The position numbers were made by a program, and so were the translations under genes. A model generated the notes under the pieces. It did no database searches. It had not been told where the DNA came from and saw nothing but the letters and a program-made list of their open reading frames with translations. Shown here in pieces: positions 8,646 to 15,911 of a DNA stretch of 29,795 nucleotides (its first letter is position 1; every line of letters begins with the position of its first letter). This DNA is from Phycisphaerae bacterium (GTDB taxonomy: Bacteria > Planctomycetota > Phycisphaerae > UBA1845 > Fen-1342): NCBI GenBank assembly GCA_020058145.1, contig JAGVEP010000405.1, positions 1 through 29,795 on the forward strand, in the 5' to 3' direction.

Positions 8646-9272
8646 ATGGCACGTTACGGAATGGTGATCGACCTCAAGCGCTGCTATGGCTGTTACGCCT
8701 GCATGCTGGCCTGCAAGGTCACGAACCACCTCCCGCCCAACGTGTTCTGGAGCCGGGTTCTCAAGGGCGAGTCCGGGACGTACCCCAACGTCGTCCGGCA
8801 GGCGCTGCCCGTGCTCTGTTTCCACTGCGAAGACCCCGGGTGCGTCAAGGTCTGCCCGACCAAGGCCACGTACAAAGACGAAGAGGGCGTGGTCGTCATC
8901 GACAAAAATGTCTGCGTGGGCTGCAAGTACTGCATGATGGGGTGCCCCTACGGGGCGCGCTACACCGTACCGGAGTGGAAGAGCTACTTCCCGGCAGGTC
9001 TGCCCCTGTCCGAGTTGGAGCAGTTCCAGAAAAAGGCCTGGGAGGAGAAGTCCGGGTGCGGCGTGGCCACCAAGTGCGACTTCTGCAGCGACCGGCGAAA
9101 GAACGGCAAGGAGCCCGCGTGCGTGGCCGCCTGTCCGGCCAACGCGCGCATCTTCGGCGACCTGGACGACCCGCAGGGCGAGGTGTCCCAGTTGGTTAAG
9201 CAGGGCCGCGGGTTCGTCCTGAAGCCCGAACAAGGCACAAACCCCAAAGTCTATTATCTGCCGCCGCGGTAG
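8646..9272 (+). CDS. Four-cluster ferredoxin-like electron-transfer subunit (PadC/DmsB/NrfC type)
   Basis: This 208-residue protein carries seventeen cysteines in the arrangement of four [4Fe-4S] clusters. They fall at 13/16/19/23, 58/61/66/70 and 90/93/96/100, with a last group around 138/144/147/159/163. It would pass electrons between the molybdenum subunit and the membrane subunit. It has no signal peptide, which agrees with a cytoplasmic complex. GGAGG lies seven bases before the ATG. It follows the large subunit after 69 bases and precedes the membrane subunit, the usual order for complex iron-sulfur molybdoenzymes. Confidence 0.95.
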   Translation: MARYGMVIDLKRCYGCYACMLACKVTNHLPPNVFWSRVLKGESGTYPNVVRQALPVLCFHCEDPGCVKVCPTKATYKDEEGVVVIDKNVCVGCKYCMMGCPYGARYTVPEWKSYFPAGLPLSELEQFQKKAWEEKSGCGVATKCDFCSDRRKNGKEPACVAACPANARIFGDLDDPQGEVSQLVKQGRGFVLKPEQGTNPKVYYLPPR

Positions 9273-9324
9273 CGAAGTCCACGTTTCCAACAAGGAAAAC
9301 AAGGACTTGAAGTTGGAGACAAGC

Positions 9325-10263
9325 ATGAGCTCGCAATTACACGGCCTGGTTCAGACCGAGTGGCGTTGGCTGATTGCGATATATCTGTTCCTCGCCGGCG
9401 TCGGAGGAGGGGCGCATATCACGGGAGTCGCCGCGGACTTCCTTGGGTGGACGAAACTGGCCAACCTCGGAATCTGCCTGGGTTGGCCCCTGGTGTTGAT
9501 CGGCTGCCTGTGCCTGCTCGGCGACCTCGGCAACATGGGTAATGCCTGGCGCGTCGCCAGAAAGCCGGACACCTCCTGGATCGCCCGCGGCACCCTCATC
9601 ATCTCGATCTTCATGCTTGTGGGTTTCATCCACATGCTTCTGTGGGTCTGGCCCGGGACTGGGGACACGACAGATAGCACCACCCGCCACGTCGTTGGCG
9701 TGCTCGGGGCAAGCTTCGCCTTTGCAACAATGATCTATACCGGTCTGCTGCTCGGAGATGCGATTCCAATTCCCTTCTGGAGCACGGCGCTGTTGCCGAT
9801 CCTGTTCTTTCTGTCCGCGCTTTCCACAGGGATCATGGCGGTCATCCTCGCCGGCGTGACGGCCGGAGCGGATGAGGTTCAGCTTCTCACGCTGGCAAAG
9901 GTCGACATCCTGCTCATCGCGGCCGAGGCGCTCGTACTGGCCGTCTACCTGCACGGTACATACCGGCTTCCCAACTCGCGAATGTCCGCGGAACACGTCC
10001 TCAAAGGCGCGGCTGCCCCGATGTTCTGGCTTGGCGTGGTGGTGTGCGGGCTCGCGCTGCCTCTGGTGATCGATGCCAGCGGGTCGCGCGGGGCCGCGGC
10101 GGTTCTGGCCTCAACCCTCGGGCTGATCGGCGGGCTGTGCCTCCGATACGTGGTGCTGGCCGGAGGAGCCGCGTATCCGATCGTGGCGGCAGGCTTCACG
10201 TTTCGACCCGTCACACGGCTCAAGGAGCCCGTACCGGGAATCGGCAAGCTGCCCCCGAGCTGA
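9325..10263 (+). CDS. NrfD-family membrane subunit (quinone-interacting anchor; PadD-like)
   Basis: This 312-residue protein is mostly hydrophobic with about eight membrane segments. The first contains WRWLIAIYLFLAGVGGG, typical of the NrfD/PsrC family that exchanges electrons and protons with the quinone pool. It starts at ATG 9325, with GGAG seven bases upstream; a TTG six codons earlier is less likely. As the third gene after the molybdenum and ferredoxin subunits it should anchor the complex on the inner face of the membrane. The molybdenum reaction would then be linked to menaquinone or ubiquinone. No heme ligand set is needed or seen. It is the last gene before the insertion element. 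Confidence 0.92.
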   Translation: MSSQLHGLVQTEWRWLIAIYLFLAGVGGGAHITGVAADFLGWTKLANLGICLGWPLVLIGCLCLLGDLGNMGNAWRVARKPDTSWIARGTLIISIFMLVGFIHMLLWVWPGTGDTTDSTTRHVVGVLGASFAFATMIYTGLLLGDAIPIPFWSTALLPILFFLSALSTGIMAVILAGVTAGADEVQLLTLAKVDILLIAAEALVLAVYLHGTYRLPNSRMSAEHVLKGAAAPMFWLGVVVCGLALPLVIDASGSRGAAAVLASTLGLIGGLCLRYVVLAGGAAYPIVAAGFTFRPVTRLKEPVPGIGKLPPS

Positions 10264-10339
10264 GCGCGGATTGTGCCGTTGTTCCTCGCTATGAAGAGCT
10301 CCATCCTGGTTGCTGCGCAGGCACTTGCTACTAATCCGT

Positions 10340-10355
10340 GCAATAAATATATGAC
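10340..10355 (+). repeat. Left terminal inverted repeat of the IS630-type element
   Basis: This AT-rich 16-mer starts with GCAATA and matches the complement of 11443-11458 at 12 positions. It overlaps the -35 region of the transposase promoter. Confidence 0.45.
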
Positions 10356-10379
10356 ATTCTGTTGCTTTTGTGTTATACT
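10351..10379 (+). promoter_or_regulatory. Strong sigma-70-like promoter of the transposase
   Basis: ATGACA at 10351-10356 and TATACT at 10374-10379 each match five of six consensus bases and are exactly 17 bases apart. The expected transcription start coincides with the ATG at 10386, so the mRNA would be leaderless. The -35 box sits in the terminal repeat, so transposase binding could shut off its own transcription. Confidence 0.6.
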
Positions 10380-10385
10380 TCATGG

Positions 10386-11417
10386 ATGAAGACCCGCGAC
10401 ACACGTTGTCTCTCGCCGGATGCTCAAGAAGACCTGCGGTTCCGAGTCGTGCGGGCCATCCGCGCGGGGCTGAAGAAGAGCGTCGCGGCCCGCACGTTCG
10501 GCGTGTCGCGCACCGCGCTCGACCGCTGGTTGAACATCGTCGAACTCGGGAACATCACCTCGCTGAGGTCCAAGCCGCGTGGGCGGCCGAAGGGCACGCG
10601 CCTGGCGCCGTACGAAGCCGCCACGACGGTGCGGCTGATTACCGACCGCTGCCCCGACCAACTCAAGCTGCCGTTCGCGCTGTGGACGCGGGCGGCGGTG
10701 CAACTGCTGCTGGCCGAGCGTTTCGGGCTGGAGGTCTCGGTCTGGACGGTCGGCCGCTACCTGGCGAAGTGGGGCCTGACGCCGCAGAAGCCGTTGCGGC
10801 GGGCGTACGAACGCGATCCGGTCGCCGTGCAGCGCTGGCTGGACGAGGAGTACCCGGCGATCGAGCGGCAAGCCCAGGCCGAAAAGGCCGAGATTCACTG
10901 GGGGGATCAGATGGGCCTGCGCTCGGATCATCAGACCGGCACGAGTTATGGCCGCCGCGGGCGGACGCCGGTGATCCCCGGCACCGGGCAGCGTTTCCGC
11001 TGCAACATGCTGGCGACCATCACCAACCGCGGCGAACTGAGCTTCATGGTGTTCAAGGAGAATTTCAACGGCGGCGTGTTCCTCAAGTTCGCCACGCGGC
11101 TGCTACGGCTGCGCCGGCGCAAGGTGCTGCTGATCCTCGACCGGCACCCGGGGCACCGCTCCGCCGAAGTCCAACGCTGGCTGGCGCGACACGCCGACCG
11201 GCTGGAGGTCTTCTTCCTGCCCGGCTACAGCCCAGACCTGAACCCCGACGAATTCCTGACCCAGGACGTGAAGAGCAACGCGCTCGGCCGCCAACGTCCC
11301 GCCACGCGGAGCCAACTGATCGAAGGCGTGCGGTCGTGCCTCCGCAGCACGCAACGCCAACCCGCAATCGTCAAGAGCTACTTCCACGCAGAATCCGTCC
11401 GCTACGCCGCAGGGTAG
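10386..11417 (+). CDS. IS630-family transposase
   Basis: This 343-residue protein opens with a helix-turn-helix region (KKSVAARTFGVSRTALDRWL) and a basic GRP-type hook (SKPRGRPKG), typical of IS630 transposases. The RNase-H-like catalytic core follows. The probable DDE residues are Asp174 in HWGDQMG, Asp252 in LILDRHPGH and Glu289 in PDLNPDEF. The frame is intact and all three catalytic residues are present, so the copy could be active. The ATG at 10386 follows a strong promoter with no room for a leader or ribosome site. A second long frame shifted by one base overlaps the gene but has no family features. Confidence 0.9.
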   Translation: MKTRDTRCLSPDAQEDLRFRVVRAIRAGLKKSVAARTFGVSRTALDRWLNIVELGNITSLRSKPRGRPKGTRLAPYEAATTVRLITDRCPDQLKLPFALWTRAAVQLLLAERFGLEVSVWTVGRYLAKWGLTPQKPLRRAYERDPVAVQRWLDEEYPAIERQAQAEKAEIHWGDQMGLRSDHQTGTSYGRRGRTPVIPGTGQRFRCNMLATITNRGELSFMVFKENFNGGVFLKFATRLLRLRRRKVLLILDRHPGHRSAEVQRWLARHADRLEVFFLPGYSPDLNPDEFLTQDVKSNALGRQRPATRSQLIEGVRSCLRSTQRQPAIVKSYFHAESVRYAAG

Positions 11418-11442
11418 ACTTGTTCAATGTTTACTGCTACCG

Positions 11443-11458
11443 GTAATATGAATATTGC
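11443..11458 (-). repeat. Right terminal inverted repeat of the IS630-type element
   Basis: Read on the minus strand it begins GCAATATT and pairs with the left end at 12 of 16 positions. It lies 26 bases after the transposase stop. Confidence 0.45.
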
Positions 11459-11519
11459 TAGCGGATGCCCAGGAGCAGCCCAGCCACGCGAGGACCAAGA
11501 CGGGAAGGTATCGTTTCAT
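11459..11519 (-). pseudogene. Signal-peptide fragment cut off at the insertion-sequence edge
   Basis: Read on the minus strand, an ATG at 11519 begins MKRYLPVLVLAWLGC followed by SWASAS. This is a basic start, a hydrophobic core and a small-residue cleavage region, as in an exported protein. The frame runs into the insertion sequence at 11458 and stops soon after. No continuation is seen on the far side of the element, where only about 76 bases separate it from the NrfD gene. It is best read as the 5' stub of an exported protein whose remainder was lost when the element arrived or rearranged. A chance hydrophobic frame is possible. Confidence 0.35.
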
Positions 11520-11586
11520 GCTCGGCAGACCTCTTTCCATGTCGCCATCACGCTCGAACCGCGCCACAACCACTCCCAGGGTGTCG

Positions 11587-11673
11587 CGGCCGGGCTCTGC
11601 ACCGGCCGAACCGTAGCGGCCGGGCTCCGTACCGGGCCGAACCGTAGCGGCCGGGCTCCGTACCGGCCGAACT
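11587..11673 (+). repeat. Tandem repeat, about 30 bp, nearly three copies
   Basis: Three successive units start at 11587, 11617 and 11648, each beginning CGGCCGGGCTC and containing a CCGGCCGAAC core. The first two end in CGTAG and the last is partial. The units differ by a few substitutions and one inserted G. Each unit is partly self-complementary (GGCCGG with CCGGCC), so it could fold. It lies in non-coding sequence. Confidence 0.7.
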
Positions 11674-12039
11674 GACGGCCGCCATCGCACCCACCATCAA
11701 TACATCATTCTACCAACACCAAGGTCCCATCGTTGTCGCTCTCCCGACATCCGGGCTGAGGGCTGAGGGCCCCATCGCCTCACCGCTTTCGCCCCGGACG
11801 CTCCGCACCCGAGCTTGCTATAGTCCAGGGCGGCAGCGCGGTGCAGGTCAAGATAGCCGAGAACAAATAACTTAAATTCCGTCGCCGACCGTTTGTACCG
11901 GACCACGCCGCGTCGCGGGCGAGAACACCCACGGGTCGGAGGTTGCCGGCTCCGCGGTAGTACGCGCCGGTTCGCTGCCGCCGACGTCGGCCGCTGCTCG
12001 CCGATGCTCCGTCCACTGGTACAGGCTGTTTCATGACCA
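11674..12039. other. Intergenic stretch with no recognised gene
   Basis: There is no frame here with family resemblance. A short GGGCTGA direct repeat lies around 11753-11768. Small frames on the minus strand look like chance. Confidence 0.5.
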
Positions 12040-12048
12040 TGTTATCAT
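12040..12048 (+). promoter_or_regulatory. Extended -10 element just before the 12055 gene
   Basis: TGTTATCAT matches the TGn extended form with TATCAT (five of six). The start site predicted seven bases later is the ATG at 12055 itself, which implies a leaderless message. No good -35 box is seen, as is common for extended -10 promoters. Confidence 0.4.
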
Positions 12049-12054
12049 GCCGCG

Positions 12055-12543
12055 ATGTCGCTACGCGTGCGGCGGACGCTCTCCTGGCTCGGAACCGCGG
12101 CGGTTATCGCGGTATTGGCGAGCGCCGTGCGCCGGCTGCCGGGCAGTGGGGGCCTGTACGAGGAGTTGCACTGGCTGCTGAGCCGTGCCCCGACCACGCG
12201 GACGCTGAATCAGGCGTTCGGGCTGACGTTGCTCGCTGAGCAGCAGCGCCTGGGCAGCACCTGGGCCGCGTGGGCGAGGTTACTGCGCGACGACGATCCC
12301 CAGGTGGTGCAAAATGCGCTGACTGTGCTGGGTGACAAGCTGCGCAGCGACCCGCAATGCCGGCGCCCGGAGATGGCGGACGTGCGGGACGTGGTTCAGG
12401 ACTGGCTGCGGCAGACGCCCGATTCGAATGTGCCGCCTTCGTCCGCGGCGGTGTTTGACAAGATGTTTGAGCCCGATTGGAGGCGAAAGTTTGAGAGCAG
12501 TAGTGGAACGCGTCCAGGGGGCGACGGTCACCGTGGCGAATGA
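12055..12543 (+). CDS. Membrane-anchored small protein of unknown function
   Basis: This 162-residue protein has a basic N terminus and one hydrophobic segment (WLGTAAVIAVLASAV), so it is either anchored in or exported through the membrane. The rest is helical, with a stretch (LLRDDDPQVVQNALTVLGDKL) that resembles a HEAT-like helical pair. Its last 53 bases overlap the start of dtd in another frame, so the two are likely co-transcribed and coupled. No ribosome site precedes the ATG; a -10 element sits directly upstream. I do not recognise the family. Confidence 0.65.
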   Translation: MSLRVRRTLSWLGTAAVIAVLASAVRRLPGSGGLYEELHWLLSRAPTTRTLNQAFGLTLLAEQQRLGSTWAAWARLLRDDDPQVVQNALTVLGDKLRSDPQCRRPEMADVRDVVQDWLRQTPDSNVPPSSAAVFDKMFEPDWRRKFESSSGTRPGGDGHRGE

Positions 12544-12940
12544 GGTCGTCGGGCGGATTGACGGCGGGCTGCTGGTTTATGCGGCGGCTGCGCCGGACGA
12601 TGGGGACACGGACGTCGCCTATATTGCTGACAAGGTGGCGCACCTGCGCGTTTTTCGCGATATCGAGGGGAAAATGAACCTGTCGGTCGGGGAGAGCGGC
12701 GGGGCAGTCTTGCTGGTGAGCGCTTTCAGCGTGCATGCCGACGCACGGAAGGGTCGCCGGCCGTCGTTCGAGGGGTCTGCATCGGGACCGGTCGCCGAGC
12801 CGCTGATTGAGAAGCTTGCGGCGGCGATTGGCACGCTCGGGCTGCACGTCGAAACGGGCCGTTTCGCAGCCGACATGGCGGTCGCGTCGGTCAATGATGG
12901 ACCGATATGTGTGCTGCTCGACTCGCGGCGGCTGTTCTGA
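12491..12940 (+). CDS. dtd: D-aminoacyl-tRNA deacylase, atypical motifs
   Basis: Dtd removes D-amino acids (and glycine misloaded on tRNA-Ala) from tRNA in the cytoplasm. The 149-residue length, the opening RAVVERVQGATVTV, the KGRRPSF block at 87-93 and TGRFAADMAVASVNDGP near 122-138 identify it. The start is TTG at 12491, since no ATG is available and GGAGG lies seven bases upstream. Two signature motifs differ from the usual form. SQFTL is SAFSV at 77-81, and the NxPxT motif reads NDGPIC at 135-140, although the Gly-Pro pair at 137-138 that forms the chiral filter is kept. It may be a divergent but working enzyme or one with altered substrate range. Confidence 0.92.
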   Translation: MRAVVERVQGATVTVANEVVGRIDGGLLVYAAAAPDDGDTDVAYIADKVAHLRVFRDIEGKMNLSVGESGGAVLLVSAFSVHADARKGRRPSFEGSASGPVAEPLIEKLAAAIGTLGLHVETGRFAADMAVASVNDGPICVLLDSRRLF

Positions 12941-13293
12941 CCCGCCGCACCGGCCCGCGGCCGTCCGCGAGATTCTGTCAGACTCGCCGGCAGGCGAGCT
13001 ACGTCTGGTAGGCGGCGGTGCCGGCACGGATTTGGATCGTCGCAAGTTGCCGGCCGAGGTCGTGTTTCGAATCGTATCGGTGGACGAGAGCGCGCGCCCG
13101 GCGCGTCAAACTCGTCTTCCAGAACGAACCCCTTGCTGTGACACACGGGACCGCCGATAGAATGAAAGGACCCGGTGAGCACGCCCGGTAGACAGCTATC
13201 GAGGTCCGAAAACACCGGTTGCAGCCGACCACCGGATGCGGTAAAACACCTGGCGCGGCACGGATGCCGCAGAGTACGAGCGAGGACAGGCTC
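12941..13293. other. Intergenic stretch with no recognised gene
   Basis: This 353-base gap lies between dtd and the next anchored protein. Frames that cross it have no family features, and I see no clear terminator or promoter. Confidence 0.45.
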
Positions 13294-13806
13294 ATGACTC
13301 CCGAGCGACGTAATGCATCCATCGTAGGTGGCTTGATCGCGGCGATGACCGTCGGCGCGGCCGTTCTGCTAGGCCTCGAATCGTGGTTCTTCCCCAAGAC
13401 GCCGCAGTGGTCCGACAATGTCGCGCTCACGGCTGAGCGTGGCGTGCGGATCGACGAAGTTGAAGTCGCCTTCGCGGCGTCGGAAACGGCGGTGGACGTC
13501 GGTTCGGACAGCGATGATAGCCTCTGCGAGATCGACCTGGGCGGTGCGGCGCGGTGGGAGCCGCGCGGTCCGCGTGTACGGCTGTTTGTAATCGGCGCCC
13601 AGGGCGACACGCTGAGTGACGCACAGAAGCGGACGTTGCTTGACGCGCTCGGCAGCTTGAGTCAGGCGGGCGCCCAGACGCCCGGGGCGGTCCCGGTGCG
13701 GCTGGCAGCGGACTGCGGTATTCGCCTGCCGCCCGAGGTGCCGGAACCGGCGAAGGACTTGTGCAACTTCCTGATTCGCAAGGGGTTCGTTCAAGCAGTC
13801 CGGTAG
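13294..13806 (+). CDS. Single-pass membrane protein of unknown function
   Basis: This is a 170-residue protein taken from the ATG at 13294, which has an AGGA about eight bases upstream; a longer frame begins at TTG 13219. One membrane segment (SIVGGLIAAMTVGAAVLLGL) follows the N terminus. The remaining soluble domain of roughly 130 residues has two cysteines near the end (LAADCGIRL and DLCNFL) and an RVRLFVIGAQGDTLSDAQK strand. It would face the periplasm if the N terminus is inside. I do not recognise a family. A 194-base gap separates it from the kinase, and no functional link can be shown. Confidence 0.65.
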   Translation: MTPERRNASIVGGLIAAMTVGAAVLLGLESWFFPKTPQWSDNVALTAERGVRIDEVEVAFAASETAVDVGSDSDDSLCEIDLGGAARWEPRGPRVRLFVIGAQGDTLSDAQKRTLLDALGSLSQAGAQTPGAVPVRLAADCGIRLPPEVPEPAKDLCNFLIRKGFVQAVR

Positions 13807-14000
13807 GAACGGGACGGCCAGGTAGCAGGACGCGTGCCGGGGCGCGACGGTCGCGTCGGCCGTGAATCGCCAGCGATGTTGCTCGGCAGGAGCCTCGTTT
13901 GTCCCTCGGGCGCCGCCCCTGGTTACGCCAATGCGGAAACTGACTCGGCAGCGGCGGGAAAAGGCAAGACCTCCGCCGGTGCCAATAACGCGGTTCGACG

Positions 14001-14888
14001 ATGCCAACGCGAGCCATTCCAGTTCTGTCGGGTTACGAGCTGATCTCACGGATCGGTCGCGGCGCCGGTGCGATCATCAGCCTGGCGCGCGCTGAGGCGC
14101 GCGGCGGCTTCGTCGCCATCAAGCACATCGTGCGCAACGGGCCGGAAGACGACAAGTTCATCGCCCAGGCGGAGAACGAGTACGAGGTCACCCGCGGGTT
14201 CGTACACCCCAATCTGCGGCAGTGCTACGACATCGTGCGCGTCCGACGGTGGCTGAAAACCCGCGAGCTCGTGCTGGTCATGGAATATGTCGACGGCGAC
14301 CGGCTGGAGGACGAATGTCCGGACGCAATCGAGGCCATCCTGGCGATATTCATACGCGTTGCGGAGGGCCTGCACGCCCTGCACCAACATGGCTACGTCC
14401 ACGCCGACATCAAGTCGCACAACATTCTGCTCGCTAAGGACGGCGGCGTGAAGATCATCGACTTCGGGCAGAGCTGCCCGCTGGGGCACACCAAGGAGCG
14501 TGTACAGGGCACGCCCGAGTTCATCGCTCCAGAACAGGTCCAGCGCCGGCCGCTCGATCAGCGCACCGACGTCTACAACCTGGGGGCCACGATGTACTGG
14601 GTCCTCACCGGCAAGCACTACCGCACGCTGATCACCGTGGCGAGCCCGGGGGCCACGCGCATCTCGCTCGAATCGGGCCGCGGCAACGAGCCGCCGCACG
14701 AGTTGAACCCCAAGATTCCCGTTCCGCTTTCGCGGCTGATTCTGGACTGCTGCGAAACCGAGAAAGAGCGACGGCCGCGCGACATGCGCGAAGTTCTGGC
14801 GCGGCTCGAAATCGTCCAGCACATGTTGGAGCGCAAGATCGCCACACCGCAGGCCGGTGGCGAGGGCGAGCCGCGCTCGGAGTCCTGA
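14001..14888 (+). CDS. Hanks-type Ser/Thr protein kinase, soluble
   Basis: This 295-residue protein is almost only a kinase domain. Visible are the glycine loop (IGRGAGAIISLA), VAIK with Lys41, the catalytic loop HADIKSHN at 134-141 (Asp136, Asn141), DFGQ at 154-157 and the GTPEFIAPEQ activation-segment end. The usual HRD arginine is alanine, so activation-loop phosphorylation may not be required. There is no membrane segment or sensor domain, unlike PknB-type receptors. It is followed after 23 bases by a phosphatase-like gene, then by a PilT ATPase. A kinase/phosphatase pair controlling a shared target is therefore likely. No ribosome site is evident before the ATG. Confidence 0.94.
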   Translation: MPTRAIPVLSGYELISRIGRGAGAIISLARAEARGGFVAIKHIVRNGPEDDKFIAQAENEYEVTRGFVHPNLRQCYDIVRVRRWLKTRELVLVMEYVDGDRLEDECPDAIEAILAIFIRVAEGLHALHQHGYVHADIKSHNILLAKDGGVKIIDFGQSCPLGHTKERVQGTPEFIAPEQVQRRPLDQRTDVYNLGATMYWVLTGKHYRTLITVASPGATRISLESGRGNEPPHELNPKIPVPLSRLILDCCETEKERRPRDMREVLARLEIVQHMLERKIATPQAGGEGEPRSES

Positions 14889-14911
14889 CCCCGGATGTCG
14901 AGAAGTACAGC

Positions 14912-15811
14912 ATGGCCAGTCGTCGATGGCGCACAGTGGATGAGGTCGGCGTGAGCAAGGCGTCCGAAGCCAAGCAGGCCTGCGCCTGGCTGCACGAAGC
15001 GGCGCAGCTCATCCGGGAGGATCCGAATCGCCAGGCGTCGCTGCTCTCGTTCGGCGCGGCCGGGCAGCTCGTGATGACCGGCGACCTGCACGGACACCTG
15101 CGCAATTTCGAGAAACTCCAGCGGTTTTGCGCGCTCGAGAGCAGTCCTGGCCGCGTCGTCATGCTGCACGAACTGATTCACACCGAGCCTGACCCGCCCG
15201 GTACGCCGGACTTCTCGATCGACCTGCTGGTCCGGGCCGCGCAGTGGAAGTGCGACTTTCCCGACAACATCTTCTTTCTCCAGTCCAACCACGAGCTTTC
15301 GCAACTGCTGGACCACGAGATCACGAAGGGTGGGCGCTACGTGCTCCTGGACTTCGAGCGCGGTCTTGAAGCCCGCTACGGCCCGGCGACCGGCGACGTG
15401 CTGGTCGCCATCAAGGACTACATCGCGTCCCTGCCGCTCGCCGCCCGCCTGGCTAACGGCATCTTCCTGTCGCACAGTCTCCCCGACGCGCTCAACATTG
15501 ATCGGTTTGATTGTTCGATCTTCGAGCGTGAGCCACTGCCGACCGACTACCTCCCCGGCGGCTCGGCCTATGCCCTCGTGTGGGGCCGCTTTCACACGCC
15601 GGCGCTCGTCGAGCAGTTCGCGCAGCGCCTGGGCGTCGACGTCTTCATTGCCGGGCACACTCCGCAGGAGATGGGCCACACGCGCATCGGCCGCCTGCTG
15701 ATTCTGGCCAGCGAGCACGCCCACGGCGTGTTCCTGCCGATCGACCTGAGCCGCAAGTACACCGCCGAAGAACTCGAAGAGCACATCCGCAAGTTCGTCA
15801 GTGTGGCTTGA
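14912..15811 (+). CDS. Calcineurin-like metallophosphoesterase (PP family)
   Basis: This 299-residue protein has the metal-binding order of PPP-type phosphatases: GDLHGH at 57-62, SNHE at 125-128 in place of GNHE, SHS with His188, and GHTP in the C-terminal part. The second motif, usually GDxxDRG, is replaced by HELIHTEPD around 86-94, so metal binding may differ from the model enzymes. The ATG at 14912 has no clear ribosome site. A GTG at 14951 preceded by GAGG is a good alternative start, giving 286 residues. Position directly after the kinase suggests that it reverses that kinase's phosphorylation. Substrate unknown. Confidence 0.85.
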   Translation: MASRRWRTVDEVGVSKASEAKQACAWLHEAAQLIREDPNRQASLLSFGAAGQLVMTGDLHGHLRNFEKLQRFCALESSPGRVVMLHELIHTEPDPPGTPDFSIDLLVRAAQWKCDFPDNIFFLQSNHELSQLLDHEITKGGRYVLLDFERGLEARYGPATGDVLVAIKDYIASLPLAARLANGIFLSHSLPDALNIDRFDCSIFEREPLPTDYLPGGSAYALVWGRFHTPALVEQFAQRLGVDVFIAGHTPQEMGHTRIGRLLILASEHAHGVFLPIDLSRKYTAEELEEHIRKFVSVA

Positions 15812-15911
15812 CGACGTATCCGGCAGCGCGCCGTTCGGATATCGTGCCGCGGTGGCAGCGGTGACCGGCTGGAACCCGGTTCCACGGTGAACAGCGCGCC
15901 TGGGAGGCCAC

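Larger units (their letters stand above)
10340..11458 (+). mobile_element. IS630-type insertion sequence, about 1.12 kb
   Basis: A single transposase gene lies between two AT-richer ends that form an imperfect inverted repeat. The left end at 10340-10355 and the complement of 11443-11458 agree at 12 of 16 positions, sharing GCAATA at the tips and ATAT inside. Size and gene fit the IS630/Tc1-mariner group. I could not find a clean TA duplication directly outside these tips, so the exact borders may be off by a few bases. It separates the oxidoreductase operon from unrelated genes. Confidence 0.6.

Noticed and set aside
10370..11446. Second frame overlapping the transposase, considered as a programmed frameshift partner
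   Set aside because: The main frame alone holds all transposase motifs, and no slippery site is seen, so no frameshift is needed.
11587..11673. Tandem units considered as a CRISPR array
   Set aside because: The units are directly adjacent with no unique spacers.
11697..11906. Minus-strand small frame in the gap after the insertion sequence
   Set aside because: No ribosome site, no family resemblance; I could not support it as a gene.
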